Counted from the first letter of the stretch, positions 18,073-26,728 are shown. The stretch: 64,000 bases of DNA from Burkholderia multivorans ATCC BAA-247 (GCF_000959525.1 NZ_CP009831.1:1302001-1366000), one strand, 5' to 3'. The notes: a model not told the origin generated them from the sequence alone. A program made the numbers and translations.

Positions 18073-18312
18073 ATGACACTGCAGGGCAACATTCACGAGC
18101 GCGACTGGTCGGTCGAAGTCGAGACGCGCCCGTGCGAATCGGGCGAGTTCCGCTGCCGCGTATCGGTCGAGCACGGCACGGGTGCCGGGCGATTTCACCA
18201 TACGTTCGAGCACAGCCACGCGTATCCGACCGAGCACGAAGCGATGATCGAAGGTTTGCGCGCCGGGATGACGTGGATCGAACTGAAGATGTCGCAGGCG
18301 TTCAACGTCTGA
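18073..18312 (+). CDS. Small conserved-looking hypothetical protein, probably FNR-regulated
   Basis: 79 residues, soluble, acidic, with no membrane segment: a beta-rich N-terminal half (DWSVEVETRPCESGEFRCRVSV) followed by HTFEHSHAYPTEHEAM and a helical end. I do not recognise the family. AGGAGGAG immediately before the ATG gives one of the strongest ribosome binding sites in the window and rules out longer upstream starts. About 150 bases of leader separate it from the FNR promoter. It converges on the FNR-type regulator gene. A role under low oxygen is inferred from the promoter only. Confidence 0.75.
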   Translation: MTLQGNIHERDWSVEVETRPCESGEFRCRVSVEHGTGAGRFHHTFEHSHAYPTEHEAMIEGLRAGMTWIELKMSQAFNV

Positions 18313-18373
18313 GGTTCACAGGCGACCGCCGGCGGCTGGCGGGCCGCCGCAGCCGCGCGTCGGTTCGCGTGCG

Positions 18374-19153
18374 TCACACGCGGGAGAGCGCCTGCGCGTC
18401 GAGAATGCGCACGCGTTTGCCGCGCGTTTCCACGAGCGCGTCGCGATGGAAGCGCGAGAACATCCGGCTGACCGTTTCCAGCTTCATCCCGAGATAGCAG
18501 CCGATTTCCTCGCGCGTCATCCGCAGATTGAATTCCGAGGCCGAATAGCCGCGCGCCTGGAAGCGCGACGACAGATTCAGCAGAAAATGCGCGACGCGCT
18601 GCTCGGCCGACATCGTGCCGAGCAGCAGCATCTGGCTCGATTCGCGCACGATCTCGCTGCTGAGCAGCTGATAGAGGAAGTGCTGCATCGGCTTGATCTC
18701 GCGGCACGCCGCTTCGAGCGCGTCGAACGGGATGATGCACACGACGCTGTCCTCGAGCGCGATCGCGTCGCAGCAGTGCCGGCCGCTGCCGATGCCGTCG
18801 AGGCCGAGCGTTTCGCCGGCGATCTGGAAACCCGTCACGTGCTCGCGGCCGTCGCGATGCATCATCACCGTCTTGAACGAGCCGGCGCGTACCGCGTACA
18901 GACTGTGGAACGGATCGTCCGCGCGGAACAGCGCATCGCCCTGACGCACGTGGCGCGTCGCGCAGATGATCGCGTCGAGGCGGCTGTACTCGGCCGCGGT
19001 CAGGTGCGGCGGCAGGCACATCGCGCGCATCGCGCACGCGGAGCAGCGCGCGGCTGCCGGCTTGGCCGAATCGGCGCGCGCGATGGCCCGGAACGGGCTC
19101 GGTTGCGGGCCGATCACGGGCGCGTCGAGGACGCTGGCGGTAGCAGTGGACAT
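18374..19153 (-). CDS. CRP/FNR-family oxygen-responsive regulator
   Basis: 259 residues. Cys37, Cys40 and Cys46 (C-x2-C-x5-C) plus a Cys pair near residue 130 (GSGRHCCDA) reproduce the four-cysteine [4Fe-4S] ligand set of FNR. A cyclic-nucleotide-binding fold follows, then a Crp-type winged helix whose recognition helix reads ETVSR, identical in the key Glu, Ser and Arg that make FNR read TTGAT half sites. ATG 19153 has CCGGAG upstream. It is 17 bases behind an orphan receiver gene and almost surely co-transcribed. Expected to activate genes under low oxygen; candidate boxes lie at 17876, 35293 and 36433. Confidence 0.9.
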   Translation of the reverse strand: MSTATASVLDAPVIGPQPSPFRAIARADSAKPAAARCSACAMRAMCLPPHLTAAEYSRLDAIICATRHVRQGDALFRADDPFHSLYAVRAGSFKTVMMHRDGREHVTGFQIAGETLGLDGIGSGRHCCDAIALEDSVVCIIPFDALEAACREIKPMQHFLYQLLSSEIVRESSQMLLLGTMSAEQRVAHFLLNLSSRFQARGYSASEFNLRMTREEIGCYLGMKLETVSRMFSRFHRDALVETRGKRVRILDAQALSRV

Positions 19154-19170
19154 GAGACACTCCGGCACGG

Positions 19171-19575
19171 TCAGGGTCGGTGCGCGCGTGCGTGCACCAG
19201 CGATTCGATCAGGCGGCACGCGGCGTCGAATTCGACGGTCTTGTCGAAGAAATAATCGGCGCCGGCAGCCGCGCACGCCTGTCTGAATGCCGGCGCGGAA
19301 TGGTTCGTCAGCACGATCGTGACGATGCGCGGGACGGCCTTCGACAACATTCCGATCAGGTCGAGGCCGCTGCCGTCGGCCAGCCGCAGATCGACGATCA
19401 CGACGTCGGCCCGGCTGCGGTGAATCTGCGTCCACGCGCGCTGGCCGTCCTCCGCTTCGCCGACGACCGCGACGCCGCGGATCGCGCCGACGAGCAGCGC
19501 GATCCGGCGCCGCACGGGCACGGCATGGTCGACGAGGAATACCCGCAGCACAGCGGGCGACGGACCGGCATTCAT
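19171..19575 (-). CDS. Stand-alone response regulator receiver protein
   Basis: 134 residues consisting of one receiver domain with no output domain. The phospho-acceptor Asp is in VIVDLRLADGSG (about residue 62); the conserved Thr/Ser (VLTNH) and Lys (FFDKT) follow. The acidic pair at the end of strand 1 is reduced to VDH, so one of the usual Mg-binding acids is His, which may change phosphorylation. It lies directly upstream of the FNR-type gene, in the same operon. No partner kinase is adjacent. It might relay to another protein or modulate the FNR-type regulator. Confidence 0.85.
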   Translation of the reverse strand: MNAGPSPAVLRVFLVDHAVPVRRRIALLVGAIRGVAVVGEAEDGQRAWTQIHRSRADVVIVDLRLADGSGLDLIGMLSKAVPRIVTIVLTNHSAPAFRQACAAAGADYFFDKTVEFDAACRLIESLVHARAHRP

Positions 19576-19647
19576 CGAGCCAGTATCGTGCTGCGCCGCG
19601 GAAAAGGAAATCGGCGGAATTGGAAGTTGGCGTAGGCCGCTTCGTCG

Positions 19648-19671
19648 CGTTGTAGGGGTTTTCCTACAACG
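19648..19671. promoter_or_regulatory. Inverted repeat CGTTGTAGG-N6-CCTACAACG
   Basis: Perfect 9-bp arms with a 6-base spacer, about 73 bases upstream of the receiver-FNR operon and in the 177-base gap to the reductase gene. No T-run follows in either direction sufficient for a terminator, and the symmetry is typical of a dimeric regulator site. Binding protein unknown. Confidence 0.5.
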
Positions 19672-19752
19672 GATGCGGCGCGACGAACGCGTGCGCGCAG
19701 CGGTCACCGCATGCTGCGTGCCGCGGGCGCGGCTCGGCGCCGCGTCGGCAGC

Positions 19753-20700
19753 TCAGTGTTGCGGGACGTTCAGCGCTGCGCGCGCGGCGAGCGCATCGCG
19801 CGCGGTGCGGCATGCGGCGAGATCCCATGCCGCGCAGCCGACCGTCTTGAACAGCATTGGGCCGCCGCGCGCGAATGTGCCGTTCAGCACGTCGGCGAGC
19901 GAGGCGACCTGCTGCCAGTCGACGTTCGCGACGATCAGGTCGCCCGCTTCATGGCGTGCGCCGGCCGGATCGTCGACGACGAGCCGGCTGTGCCGCACGG
20001 TGTCGGCCGCGATTTCGGCCGCATCCGCCGTGAACGCGCCGACGCCGACCACGAGCCGGCCTTCGCGCGCCGCGTCGCGATAGACGGGCGTGCGGCTCGT
20101 CGTCAGCGTAACGACGACGTCGATCGCATCGGGAATCGCATCGCCATCGAGCGGCACGAGCTGGGGCGCGTGCGCGCGATGTGCCGCGCAGAATTCGGCC
20201 GCGCTCGCGGCCCGCGAACCGCGCACGTGCAGCCGCGCGTCGGGAAAGAGCGCCGTGAACGCCTCCGCGTGATTCGCGGCCTGCTTGCCCGTGCCGATCA
20301 GCAGGATGTCGCGCGGCGTGCCGTGCAGCGCCTGGACGCCGAGCGCGGTGACGGCTGCCGTGCGGCGACCGGTGACGGTCGGGCCGTCGAGCACGAAGCG
20401 CATCTCGCCGGTCGTCGCATCGCACGCGATCACCTGGCCGAGGATCGTCGGCAGCCCGCGCGCCGCATTGCCGGGACACACGTTGACGAGCTTGTGGATC
20501 GCGAGATCGTGCGCGCTGGACGGCATCGACAGCATCACGCCGCCGGCCTGCAGCGGCACGACGAGCCGCTCGGGGCTGACGATCTTTCCGGCCGCGTAGT
20601 CGGCGACGGTGCGGGCGAGCGTGGCGAGCAGCGCGTGGTAGTCGAGCAGCGCGGCCGTATCGGCAGCGTCGAAAACGGGAGTCCGGGAGAGAGCGGTCAT
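19753..20700 (-). CDS. lhpI: Delta1-pyrroline-2-carboxylate reductase (ornithine cyclodeaminase/mu-crystallin family)
   Basis: 315-residue NAD(P)-binding protein of the OCD/mu-crystallin family: substrate half (LVVPLQAGGVMLSMPSS, HKLVNVCPGN) and Rossmann motif ILLIGTGKQAANH near residue 134. In bacteria degrading trans-3-hydroxy-L-proline the family member LhpI reduces delta1-pyrroline-2-carboxylate to L-proline. The neighbouring Cys/Thr dehydratase at 22974-23981 makes exactly that imine, so I assign this function. It is divergent from the GntR regulator that probably controls both. Ornithine cyclodeaminase proper is the main alternative but fits the neighbourhood less well. Confidence 0.82.
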   Translation of the reverse strand: MTALSRTPVFDAADTAALLDYHALLATLARTVADYAAGKIVSPERLVVPLQAGGVMLSMPSSAHDLAIHKLVNVCPGNAARGLPTILGQVIACDATTGEMRFVLDGPTVTGRRTAAVTALGVQALHGTPRDILLIGTGKQAANHAEAFTALFPDARLHVRGSRAASAAEFCAAHRAHAPQLVPLDGDAIPDAIDVVVTLTTSRTPVYRDAAREGRLVVGVGAFTADAAEIAADTVRHSRLVVDDPAGARHEAGDLIVANVDWQQVASLADVLNGTFARGGPMLFKTVGCAAWDLAACRTARDALAARAALNVPQH

Positions 20701-20794
20701 CGTAGGCGTCGGTGAGCGTGGACGAGCGCGCGGTGCGCGCGACGGGCTGCCGGATACCGCGACAGGTGGCAGGCTGGATCGAATTTATACCAGT

Positions 20795-20811
20795 TTGCCG
20801 CGCGGCGGCAA
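20795..20811. promoter_or_regulatory. Inverted repeat TTGCCGC-GCG-GCGGCAA in divergent promoter region
   Basis: Perfect 7-bp arms, 3-base spacer, centred between the leftward reductase and the rightward GntR gene. A candidate operator for the GntR regulator; GC-rich symmetry is common in this genome, so weight is modest. Confidence 0.35.
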
Positions 20812-20933
20812 GTCCGGAAACCGAGCGTCCGGTCGAGTTTGGTTCTAATATCTGTCCACCGATCGCTGTCGCGCGCCGCGCGGGCGATCGATCCGTTTCG
20901 ATTCTCATCCGACCACGCAGGAGCCCCCAGACG

Positions 20934-21668
20934 ATGTCCGCGCGTCCCGAATCCCCCGAAGGCGGTTTCCGCCCGCTGCAAATCTACGAGCAGGTTGCGG
21001 AGAAGATCCGGGACGAGATTCGTGCCGGACGCTATGCGCCCGACACGCGGCTGCCGTCCGAGCGCGAGCTCGCGGCGCTGTTCCAGGTCGGGCGGCCCGC
21101 GGTGCGCGAAGCGATCGGCGCGTTGCAGAACGAGGGGCTCGTGTTCACGAAGCGCAATTCGGGCACCTACGTCGTGTCGTCGCCGCTCGACGTGCTCGCG
21201 CAGCGCGGCGACGCGCGCGATCCGTCCGAAGCCGACGTGAGCCCGACGTCGACGCTCGACGTGCGGTTGATCCTCGAACCCGCGATCGCACGGCTCGCCG
21301 CCGCGCACGGGCGCGCCGATCCGGTCGCCGAGCGCTATCTCGCGCAGATGGAAACGATCAGCGACATCGACGATCCGCGGCAGCGCGCGCTATGGAACGA
21401 GAGCGACCGGCTGTTCCATCGGCAACTCGCGCTGATGACCGGCGACGCATTGATCGTGAAGATCGCCGACGAAGTCGCGAAGACGATGGATCAGCCGTTG
21501 TGGAAGCGGCTCAAGGACGACGGCATCTACGACGCAGGCCGGATCCGGCTCTACGTGTCCGAACACCGGCTGATCTACGAAGCGATCGTGTCCGGCGATG
21601 CGGACGCGGCCGCGTTCTACGTCGAGCAGCACATCCGGCGCGTTCGACGCGACATCGCGCCGAAATAG
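20934..21668 (+). CDS. GntR-family (FadR subfamily) regulator of the hydroxyproline locus
   Basis: 244 residues: winged helix (IYEQVAEKIRDEIRAGRYAPDTRLPSERELA) and a C-terminal FCD domain. The DTRLPSERELA turn and GRPAVREAI recognition helix are typical of FadR-like regulators. ATG 20934 follows AGGAG. It sits between the reductase (divergent) and the binding protein plus dehydratase (downstream, same strand), so it is the likely pathway repressor with hydroxyproline or pyrroline-2-carboxylate as effector. Confidence 0.87.
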   Translation: MSARPESPEGGFRPLQIYEQVAEKIRDEIRAGRYAPDTRLPSERELAALFQVGRPAVREAIGALQNEGLVFTKRNSGTYVVSSPLDVLAQRGDARDPSEADVSPTSTLDVRLILEPAIARLAAAHGRADPVAERYLAQMETISDIDDPRQRALWNESDRLFHRQLALMTGDALIVKIADEVAKTMDQPLWKRLKDDGIYDAGRIRLYVSEHRLIYEAIVSGDADAAAFYVEQHIRRVRRDIAPK

Positions 21669-21754
21669 CGGCGCGCCGATCTGGTCGTCGCCGGAACCAG
21701 ATTGCTACCGATTATTTTGAAATTGCTTGCGGGCCGACCACGCGTCGTCTACAT

Positions 21755-21771
21755 TGGTTGCGATCCAACCA
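21755..21771. promoter_or_regulatory. Palindrome TGGTTG-N5-CAACCA before the binding-protein gene
   Basis: Perfect 6-bp arms, 5-base spacer, 14 bases before the start codon of the substrate-binding protein, where a bound repressor would block transcription or elongation. FadR-type GntR proteins favour TGGT/ACCA half sites, which suits the adjacent regulator. Confidence 0.5.
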
Positions 21772-21785
21772 GTCGGGAGCGCGTC

Positions 21786-22907
21786 ATGCGATACCTCGTT
21801 ACCGTGCTGTCGGTTGCCGTCGCGGCCGGCACGCTCGCGTCGGCTCATGCGCAGGAAGTCGTGACGATCGGCCACTCGGCGCCGCTCACGGGCCCGCAGG
21901 CCGCGAACGGCAAGGACAACGAAAACGGCGCGCGGCTCGCGGTCGACGAACTGAACCGGGCCGGCGTGAAGGTCGCGGGCAAGACGGTCACGTTCCGGCT
22001 GCTGTCGGAGGACGATCAGGCCGATCCGAAGGTCGGCGTGCAGGTCGCACAGAACCTCGTCGACAAGGGCGTCGTCGCGGTGCTCGGCCCGTACAACTCG
22101 GGCGTCGCGATTCCGGCGTCGCGCGTGTATGCGAACGCCGGCGTGCCGATCCTGCCGGTCGCGTCGAATCCGGCGCTCACGCGGCAGGGCTTCAAGAACA
22201 TCTTCCGGATCGGTGCGAGCGACGAGCAGCTCGGCGGCACGATGGCCGCGTTCGCCGCGACGACGCTGAACGCGAAGACGGCCGCGATCATCGACGATCG
22301 AACCGCATACGGGCAGGGGATCGCCGAGCAGTTCGCGAAGGTCGCGCAGGCCAACGGCATCCGGATCGTCGACCAGGAATACACGAATTCGTCGGCGACC
22401 GATTTCCTCGGAATCCTCACGAAGATCAAGGCCGGCAATCCGGACGTGATCTTCTTCGGCGGCTATGCGGCGCAAGGCGCGCCGATGGCCAGGCAGATGA
22501 AGCAGCGCGGGCTGCGCGCGAAGCTACTCGGCGGCGACGGCATCTGCTCGGCCGACATGGGCAAGGTGGCGGGCGAGGCGGCGTCGATCGTCTACTGCGC
22601 GCAAGGCGGCGTCGCGCTCGACAAGACGCCGGCCGGCCGCGCATTCCTGAAGAAGTATCACGACACCTATCACACCGACACGCAGGTGTACGCCGTGAAC
22701 TATTACGACGGCGTGAAGCTGCTCGCCGATGCGATGGCCAAGGCCGGCACGACCACCGACAAGGCGAAGCTGATCGCGCAGCTCGCGAAGTCGGACTACG
22801 CGGGCGTCGCGGGCACCTATTCGTTCGACGCGAACGGCGACCTGCAGGGCGCGCCGACGACCGTCTACGTGATCCGCAACGGCTTGCCCGAGCCCTACGC
22901 GCGATAG
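21786..22907 (+). CDS. Periplasmic branched-chain-type amino acid binding protein
   Basis: 373 residues of the LivJ/LivK-like type I periplasmic binding fold. A signal peptide is clear, with likely cleavage after SAHA before QEVVTIG. The IGHSAPLTGPQAANGKDNENGA opening is typical of Leu/Ile/Val and related amino acid receptors. ATG 21786 has GGGAG upstream. No permease or ATPase gene accompanies it, so it must use transporter subunits encoded elsewhere. In this locus the cargo is probably hydroxyproline or a related imino acid, an inference from neighbours. Confidence 0.85.
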   Translation: MRYLVTVLSVAVAAGTLASAHAQEVVTIGHSAPLTGPQAANGKDNENGARLAVDELNRAGVKVAGKTVTFRLLSEDDQADPKVGVQVAQNLVDKGVVAVLGPYNSGVAIPASRVYANAGVPILPVASNPALTRQGFKNIFRIGASDEQLGGTMAAFAATTLNAKTAAIIDDRTAYGQGIAEQFAKVAQANGIRIVDQEYTNSSATDFLGILTKIKAGNPDVIFFGGYAAQGAPMARQMKQRGLRAKLLGGDGICSADMGKVAGEAASIVYCAQGGVALDKTPAGRAFLKKYHDTYHTDTQVYAVNYYDGVKLLADAMAKAGTTTDKAKLIAQLAKSDYAGVAGTYSFDANGDLQGAPTTVYVIRNGLPEPYAR

Positions 22908-22973
22908 CCGTACGCCCGTCACCGGCGGCGCGCCGCGCCGCCGTCGTTTCGCGTTCACGTTCTCGAATCGATC

Positions 22974-23981
22974 ATGAAGATTTCCCGATCCCTGTCCACC
23001 GTCGAAGTCCATACGGGCGGCGAAGCGTTCCGCATCGTCACGAGCGGGCTGCCGCGTCTGCCGGGCGACACGATCGTGCGGCGCCGCGCATGGCTGAAAG
23101 AGCACGCCGACGAGATCCGCCGCGCGCTGATGTTCGAGCCGCGCGGCCACGCCGACATGTACGGCGGCTATCTGACCGAACCCGTGTCGCCGAACGCGGA
23201 TTTCGGCGTGATCTTCGTGCACAACGAAGGCTATAGCGACCATTGCGGGCACGGCGTGATCGCGCTGTCGACCGCGGCGGTCGAACTCGGCTGGGTGCAG
23301 CGCACGGTGCCGGAAACGCGCGTCGGCATCGATGCGCCGTGCGGCTTCATCGAGGCGTTCGTCCAGTGGGACGGCGAGCACGCGGGCCCCGTGCGTTTCG
23401 TCAACGTGCCGTCGTTCATCTGGCAGCGCGACGTGTCGGTCGACACGCCGTCGTTCGGCACCGTGACCGGCGACATCGCGTATGGCGGCGCGTTCTATTT
23501 CTACGTCGACGGCGCGCCGTTCGATCTGCCCGTGCGCGAATCGGCCGTCGAACGGCTGATCCGCTTCGGCGCGGAAGTGAAGGCCGCCGCGAACGCGAAG
23601 TATCCGGTCGTGCATCCGGAGATTCCGGAAATCAATCACATCTACGGGACGATCATCGCGAACGCACCGCGCGACCCACGCTCGACGCAGGCGAACTGCT
23701 GCGTATTCGCGGACCGCGAAGTCGATCGTTCGCCGACCGGTTCCGGCACCGGCGGCCGCGTCGCGCAGCTCTACCAGCGCGGCTTGCTCGCGGCCGGCGA
23801 CACGCTCGTCAACGAGTCGATCGTCGGCACCGTGTTCAAGGGGCGCGTGCTGCGCGAGACGACGGTCGGCGGGATGCCGGCCGTGATCCCGGAAGTGGAG
23901 GGCAGTGCGCACATCTGCGGTTTCGCGAACTGGATCGTCGACGAACGCGACCCGCTGACCTACGGTTTCCTCGTGCGCTGA
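22974..23981 (+). CDS. Trans-3-hydroxy-L-proline dehydratase (proline racemase superfamily)
   Basis: 335 residues of the proline racemase fold. The first catalytic Cys is present (Cys91 in HCGHGVIAL), but the second catalytic position is Thr255 in DRSPTGSGT, not Cys. Cys/Cys enzymes racemise or epimerise; Cys/Thr enzymes are trans-3-hydroxy-L-proline dehydratases that remove water to give delta1-pyrroline-2-carboxylate. The reductase encoded at 19753-20700 would then make L-proline. It follows the binding protein by 66 bases on the same strand. Automatic annotation may call this 4-hydroxyproline epimerase; the Thr argues against that. Confidence 0.88.
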   Translation: MKISRSLSTVEVHTGGEAFRIVTSGLPRLPGDTIVRRRAWLKEHADEIRRALMFEPRGHADMYGGYLTEPVSPNADFGVIFVHNEGYSDHCGHGVIALSTAAVELGWVQRTVPETRVGIDAPCGFIEAFVQWDGEHAGPVRFVNVPSFIWQRDVSVDTPSFGTVTGDIAYGGAFYFYVDGAPFDLPVRESAVERLIRFGAEVKAAANAKYPVVHPEIPEINHIYGTIIANAPRDPRSTQANCCVFADREVDRSPTGSGTGGRVAQLYQRGLLAAGDTLVNESIVGTVFKGRVLRETTVGGMPAVIPEVEGSAHICGFANWIVDERDPLTYGFLVR

Positions 23982-24093
23982 ACGCTTGCGCCGCCGGGCG
24001 TGCGCCGCGCGGCGGGGCGTCGCGCGAGTTTTGGTACGATGCTGCCTTTCCAGCAGATCCCCGACCCGCGTGAATCGCCGAAACGAGTCGTCC

Positions 24094-26652
24094 GTGCGCG
24101 ACCTTCTTGCCCAATGGGTTGCGCGCGCGCAACCGGCCGCGGCCGCCGCCGCCGTGCCCGTCAAGCGTATGCTGGCCGCCGGCTGGCACCATCTCCGTCA
24201 TCCGACGCGCCGCGGCGTGCTGCTTGCGGCCGCCGCCGTGCCTGCACTATTCGCGTTGTACGTCCTGGCGCTCGTCCCGTTCACGCCCGGCATCGGCGAC
24301 ATCCGCAAGGCGCGCGTCGATCAGCCGGCGCGCGTGCTGTCGGCGGACGGCAAGCTGCTCGCCGAGTTCAAGCCGTCGAACCGCGAATGGGTGCCGCTCG
24401 CGCAGATCTCGCCGCACGTGGTCGATGCGCTGATCGCGACCGAGGATCACCGGTTCTACCAGCATCACGGCCTCGACTGGCGACGCACCGCGTCGGCCGC
24501 ACTCCACACGTTCTCCGGCGACCGGCAGGGCGGCTCGACGATCACGCAGCAGCTCGCGCGCAACCTGTATCCGGACGAGATCGGCCGCGCGCCGACGCTC
24601 ACGCGCAAGCTGAAGGAGGCGATCACCGCGCTGAAGATCGAGGCCGTGTACAGCAAGGACCAGATCCTCGAGACCTACCTGAACACGGTGCCGTTCCTCT
24701 ACAACGCGTACGGCGTCGAGATGGCCGCGCGCACCTACTTCGACAAGTCGGCCGACGAACTCGACGTGCTCGACAGCGCGACGCTCGTCGGCATGCTGAA
24801 AGGCAACAGCTACTACAACCCGGTGCTGAACCCGGAACGCGCGCTGCAGCGGCGCAATACGGTGCTCGGCCAGATGGTGAAGTACGGGAAGCTGACGCCC
24901 GCGCAGTTCGCGCAACTGCAGCGCCGGCCGCTGCGGATCGACTTCGAGCGGCAGAAGGAGCCGCCGGGGCCGGCGCCGCACTTTGCGCAGCAGCTGCGCA
25001 AATGGCTGATCGCGTGGGCCGACCGCAACGACTACAACATCTATTCGGACGGGCTGATCGTCCGCACGACGATCGACGCGCGGCTGCAGCAGATGGCGAC
25101 GCAGGCGCTGATCCTGCAGACGAACGAACTGCAGCGCATCGCGAACAACGCCTGGAGCGGCCGCGACGGCTGCGGGACCGACAACGAAGTGTTCCGCACT
25201 TTCATGCGCGAATCGCCCGAATACAAGGCCGCGCAGGATGCCGGCAAGGACGACGCGGCCGCGATGAAGGCGCTCGCCGCGGATCGCGGCTTCATGCGTG
25301 CGCTGTGCAAGGCGAAGACCGACGTGCAGGCCGGCTTCGTCGCGATCGATCCGCGCGACGGGCAGATCCGCGCGTGGGTCGGCAGCCGCGACTTCGCGAG
25401 CGAGCCGTTCGACCATGTCGCGCAGGCGCGGCGGCAGCCGGGCTCGACGTTCAAGGCGTTCGTGTACGGCGCTGCGTTCGAGCGCGGCATGAAGCCCGAC
25501 GATACCTTCGTCGACCAGCCGGTGGAGATCCCGCTGAAAGGCGGCGAGGTATGGCGGCCGAACGACGACGTGCCGCCGACCGGCAAGCCGATGACGCTGC
25601 GCGATGCGCTTGCGCTGTCGCGCAACCGGATCACGGCGCAGGTGATGGAGAAGGTCGGCCCTGCGGCGGTCGCGCGGCTCGCGCGCGACATGGGTGTGCG
25701 CGAGAGTCCGCTCGAGCGCGTGCCGTCGCTCGCGCTCGGGACGAGCCCCGTGACGCTGAAGGAGATGGTCGCCTCGTACGCGACGATCGCGAACGACGGG
25801 CTGTACGTCGAGCCGCAGATGGTGACGCGGATCGAGAACCGCAACGGCGACGTGCTGGCCGAGTTCGCGCCGGCGCCGCCGGAACGCGCGCTCGATGCGG
25901 AAGCCGACAAGACGCTGCTCGACACGATGCGCAACGTCGTCACGCGCGGCACCGGCGCGAGCATCCGCACGCGCTTCGGCGTGCGCGGCGACGTGGCCGG
26001 CAAGACCGGTACGACGCAGGACAACGCGGACGGCTGGTTCATCCTGATGCAGCCCGCGCTCGTCGCCGGCGCGTGGGTCGGCTTCGACGACGGCCGCGTG
26101 ACGCTGCGCAGCGACTACTGGGGGCAGGGCGCGCACAGCGCGCTGCCGATCGTCGGCGATTTCTTCCAGCGTGCACAGCGTGCTCGGCTGATCGATCCGA
26201 AGGCGACTTTCGATACGGAGCCGTCGCCGGGCTGGTTCGCGTCGGTGCGCGAGCGCGTGACGGATCTGTTCGACACGTGGTTCAGACCCGAGCCGAACAA
26301 GGCAGCCGCGCCGGTCAAGGTTCAGCGGACGCCGCGCAAGCCCGAGCCGGCCGATGCCGGTGCGGCGTCGAGCGAAGCGGCCGCGTCGGCCGCCGGTGCC
26401 GCGTCGGACGGCATCGTCGAAGAATGGGTGCCGGCGTCCGAAGTGGCGGCGTCCGCTGCCGCGCTATCGGGCGCGGGTTCTGAGCCTTCGGTGCTGCAGC
26501 CGCCGCAGGTTCAGCCGCCTGCGTCGCCCGCGCCGGTCACCGCGACACCGGGCGGCGCGGGCGGCGGCAGCGCGGCGTCGCCGGTCGCGCCTGCGGCGCC
26601 GCTGCAGCCGTCGACGCCCGGTGCGCCGGACGCCGGCGACGGCGCACAGTAA
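24094..26652 (+). CDS. Class A penicillin-binding protein, PBP1A-like
   Basis: About 852 residues, bifunctional peptidoglycan synthase anchored in the inner membrane. Order: short cytoplasmic tail, membrane segment near 30-55, GT51 glycosyltransferase with EDHRFYQHHGLD and GGSTITQQLARNL, linker, then transpeptidase with GSTFK (catalytic Ser about 451), SRN, and KTGTT (about 637). The last 130 residues are a low-complexity Ala/Pro/Ser tail. Start is uncertain between GTG 24094 and GTG 24070; neither has a strong ribosome site. It is not near a pil or housekeeping cell-wall cluster, so it is probably an additional class A enzyme. Confidence 0.88.
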   Translation: MRDLLAQWVARAQPAAAAAAVPVKRMLAAGWHHLRHPTRRGVLLAAAAVPALFALYVLALVPFTPGIGDIRKARVDQPARVLSADGKLLAEFKPSNREWVPLAQISPHVVDALIATEDHRFYQHHGLDWRRTASAALHTFSGDRQGGSTITQQLARNLYPDEIGRAPTLTRKLKEAITALKIEAVYSKDQILETYLNTVPFLYNAYGVEMAARTYFDKSADELDVLDSATLVGMLKGNSYYNPVLNPERALQRRNTVLGQMVKYGKLTPAQFAQLQRRPLRIDFERQKEPPGPAPHFAQQLRKWLIAWADRNDYNIYSDGLIVRTTIDARLQQMATQALILQTNELQRIANNAWSGRDGCGTDNEVFRTFMRESPEYKAAQDAGKDDAAAMKALAADRGFMRALCKAKTDVQAGFVAIDPRDGQIRAWVGSRDFASEPFDHVAQARRQPGSTFKAFVYGAAFERGMKPDDTFVDQPVEIPLKGGEVWRPNDDVPPTGKPMTLRDALALSRNRITAQVMEKVGPAAVARLARDMGVRESPLERVPSLALGTSPVTLKEMVASYATIANDGLYVEPQMVTRIENRNGDVLAEFAPAPPERALDAEADKTLLDTMRNVVTRGTGASIRTRFGVRGDVAGKTGTTQDNADGWFILMQPALVAGAWVGFDDGRVTLRSDYWGQGAHSALPIVGDFFQRAQRARLIDPKATFDTEPSPGWFASVRERVTDLFDTWFRPEPNKAAAPVKVQRTPRKPEPADAGAASSEAAASAAGAASDGIVEEWVPASEVAASAAALSGAGSEPSVLQPPQVQPPASPAPVTATPGGAGGGSAASPVAPAAPLQPSTPGAPDAGDGAQ

Positions 26653-26711
26653 GGGCGGTCGCGACACCCAGGCGACCGGCGCGTCGAGTCGGTCGTCGCT
26701 TCGAAGATTCA

Positions 26712-26728
26712 TATCGTCCACGACGATA
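26712..26728. promoter_or_regulatory. Inverted repeat TATCGTC-CAC-GACGATA
   Basis: Perfect 7-bp arms with 3-base spacer inside an AT-richer stretch 166 bases upstream of the DUF4148 gene. A candidate operator; it is AT-containing enough to be notable in this GC-rich DNA. Confidence 0.4.

Noticed and set aside
22974-23981. Annotation as 4-hydroxyproline epimerase or proline racemase
   Set aside because: The second catalytic Cys is replaced by Thr255, which is diagnostic of the dehydratase subgroup.
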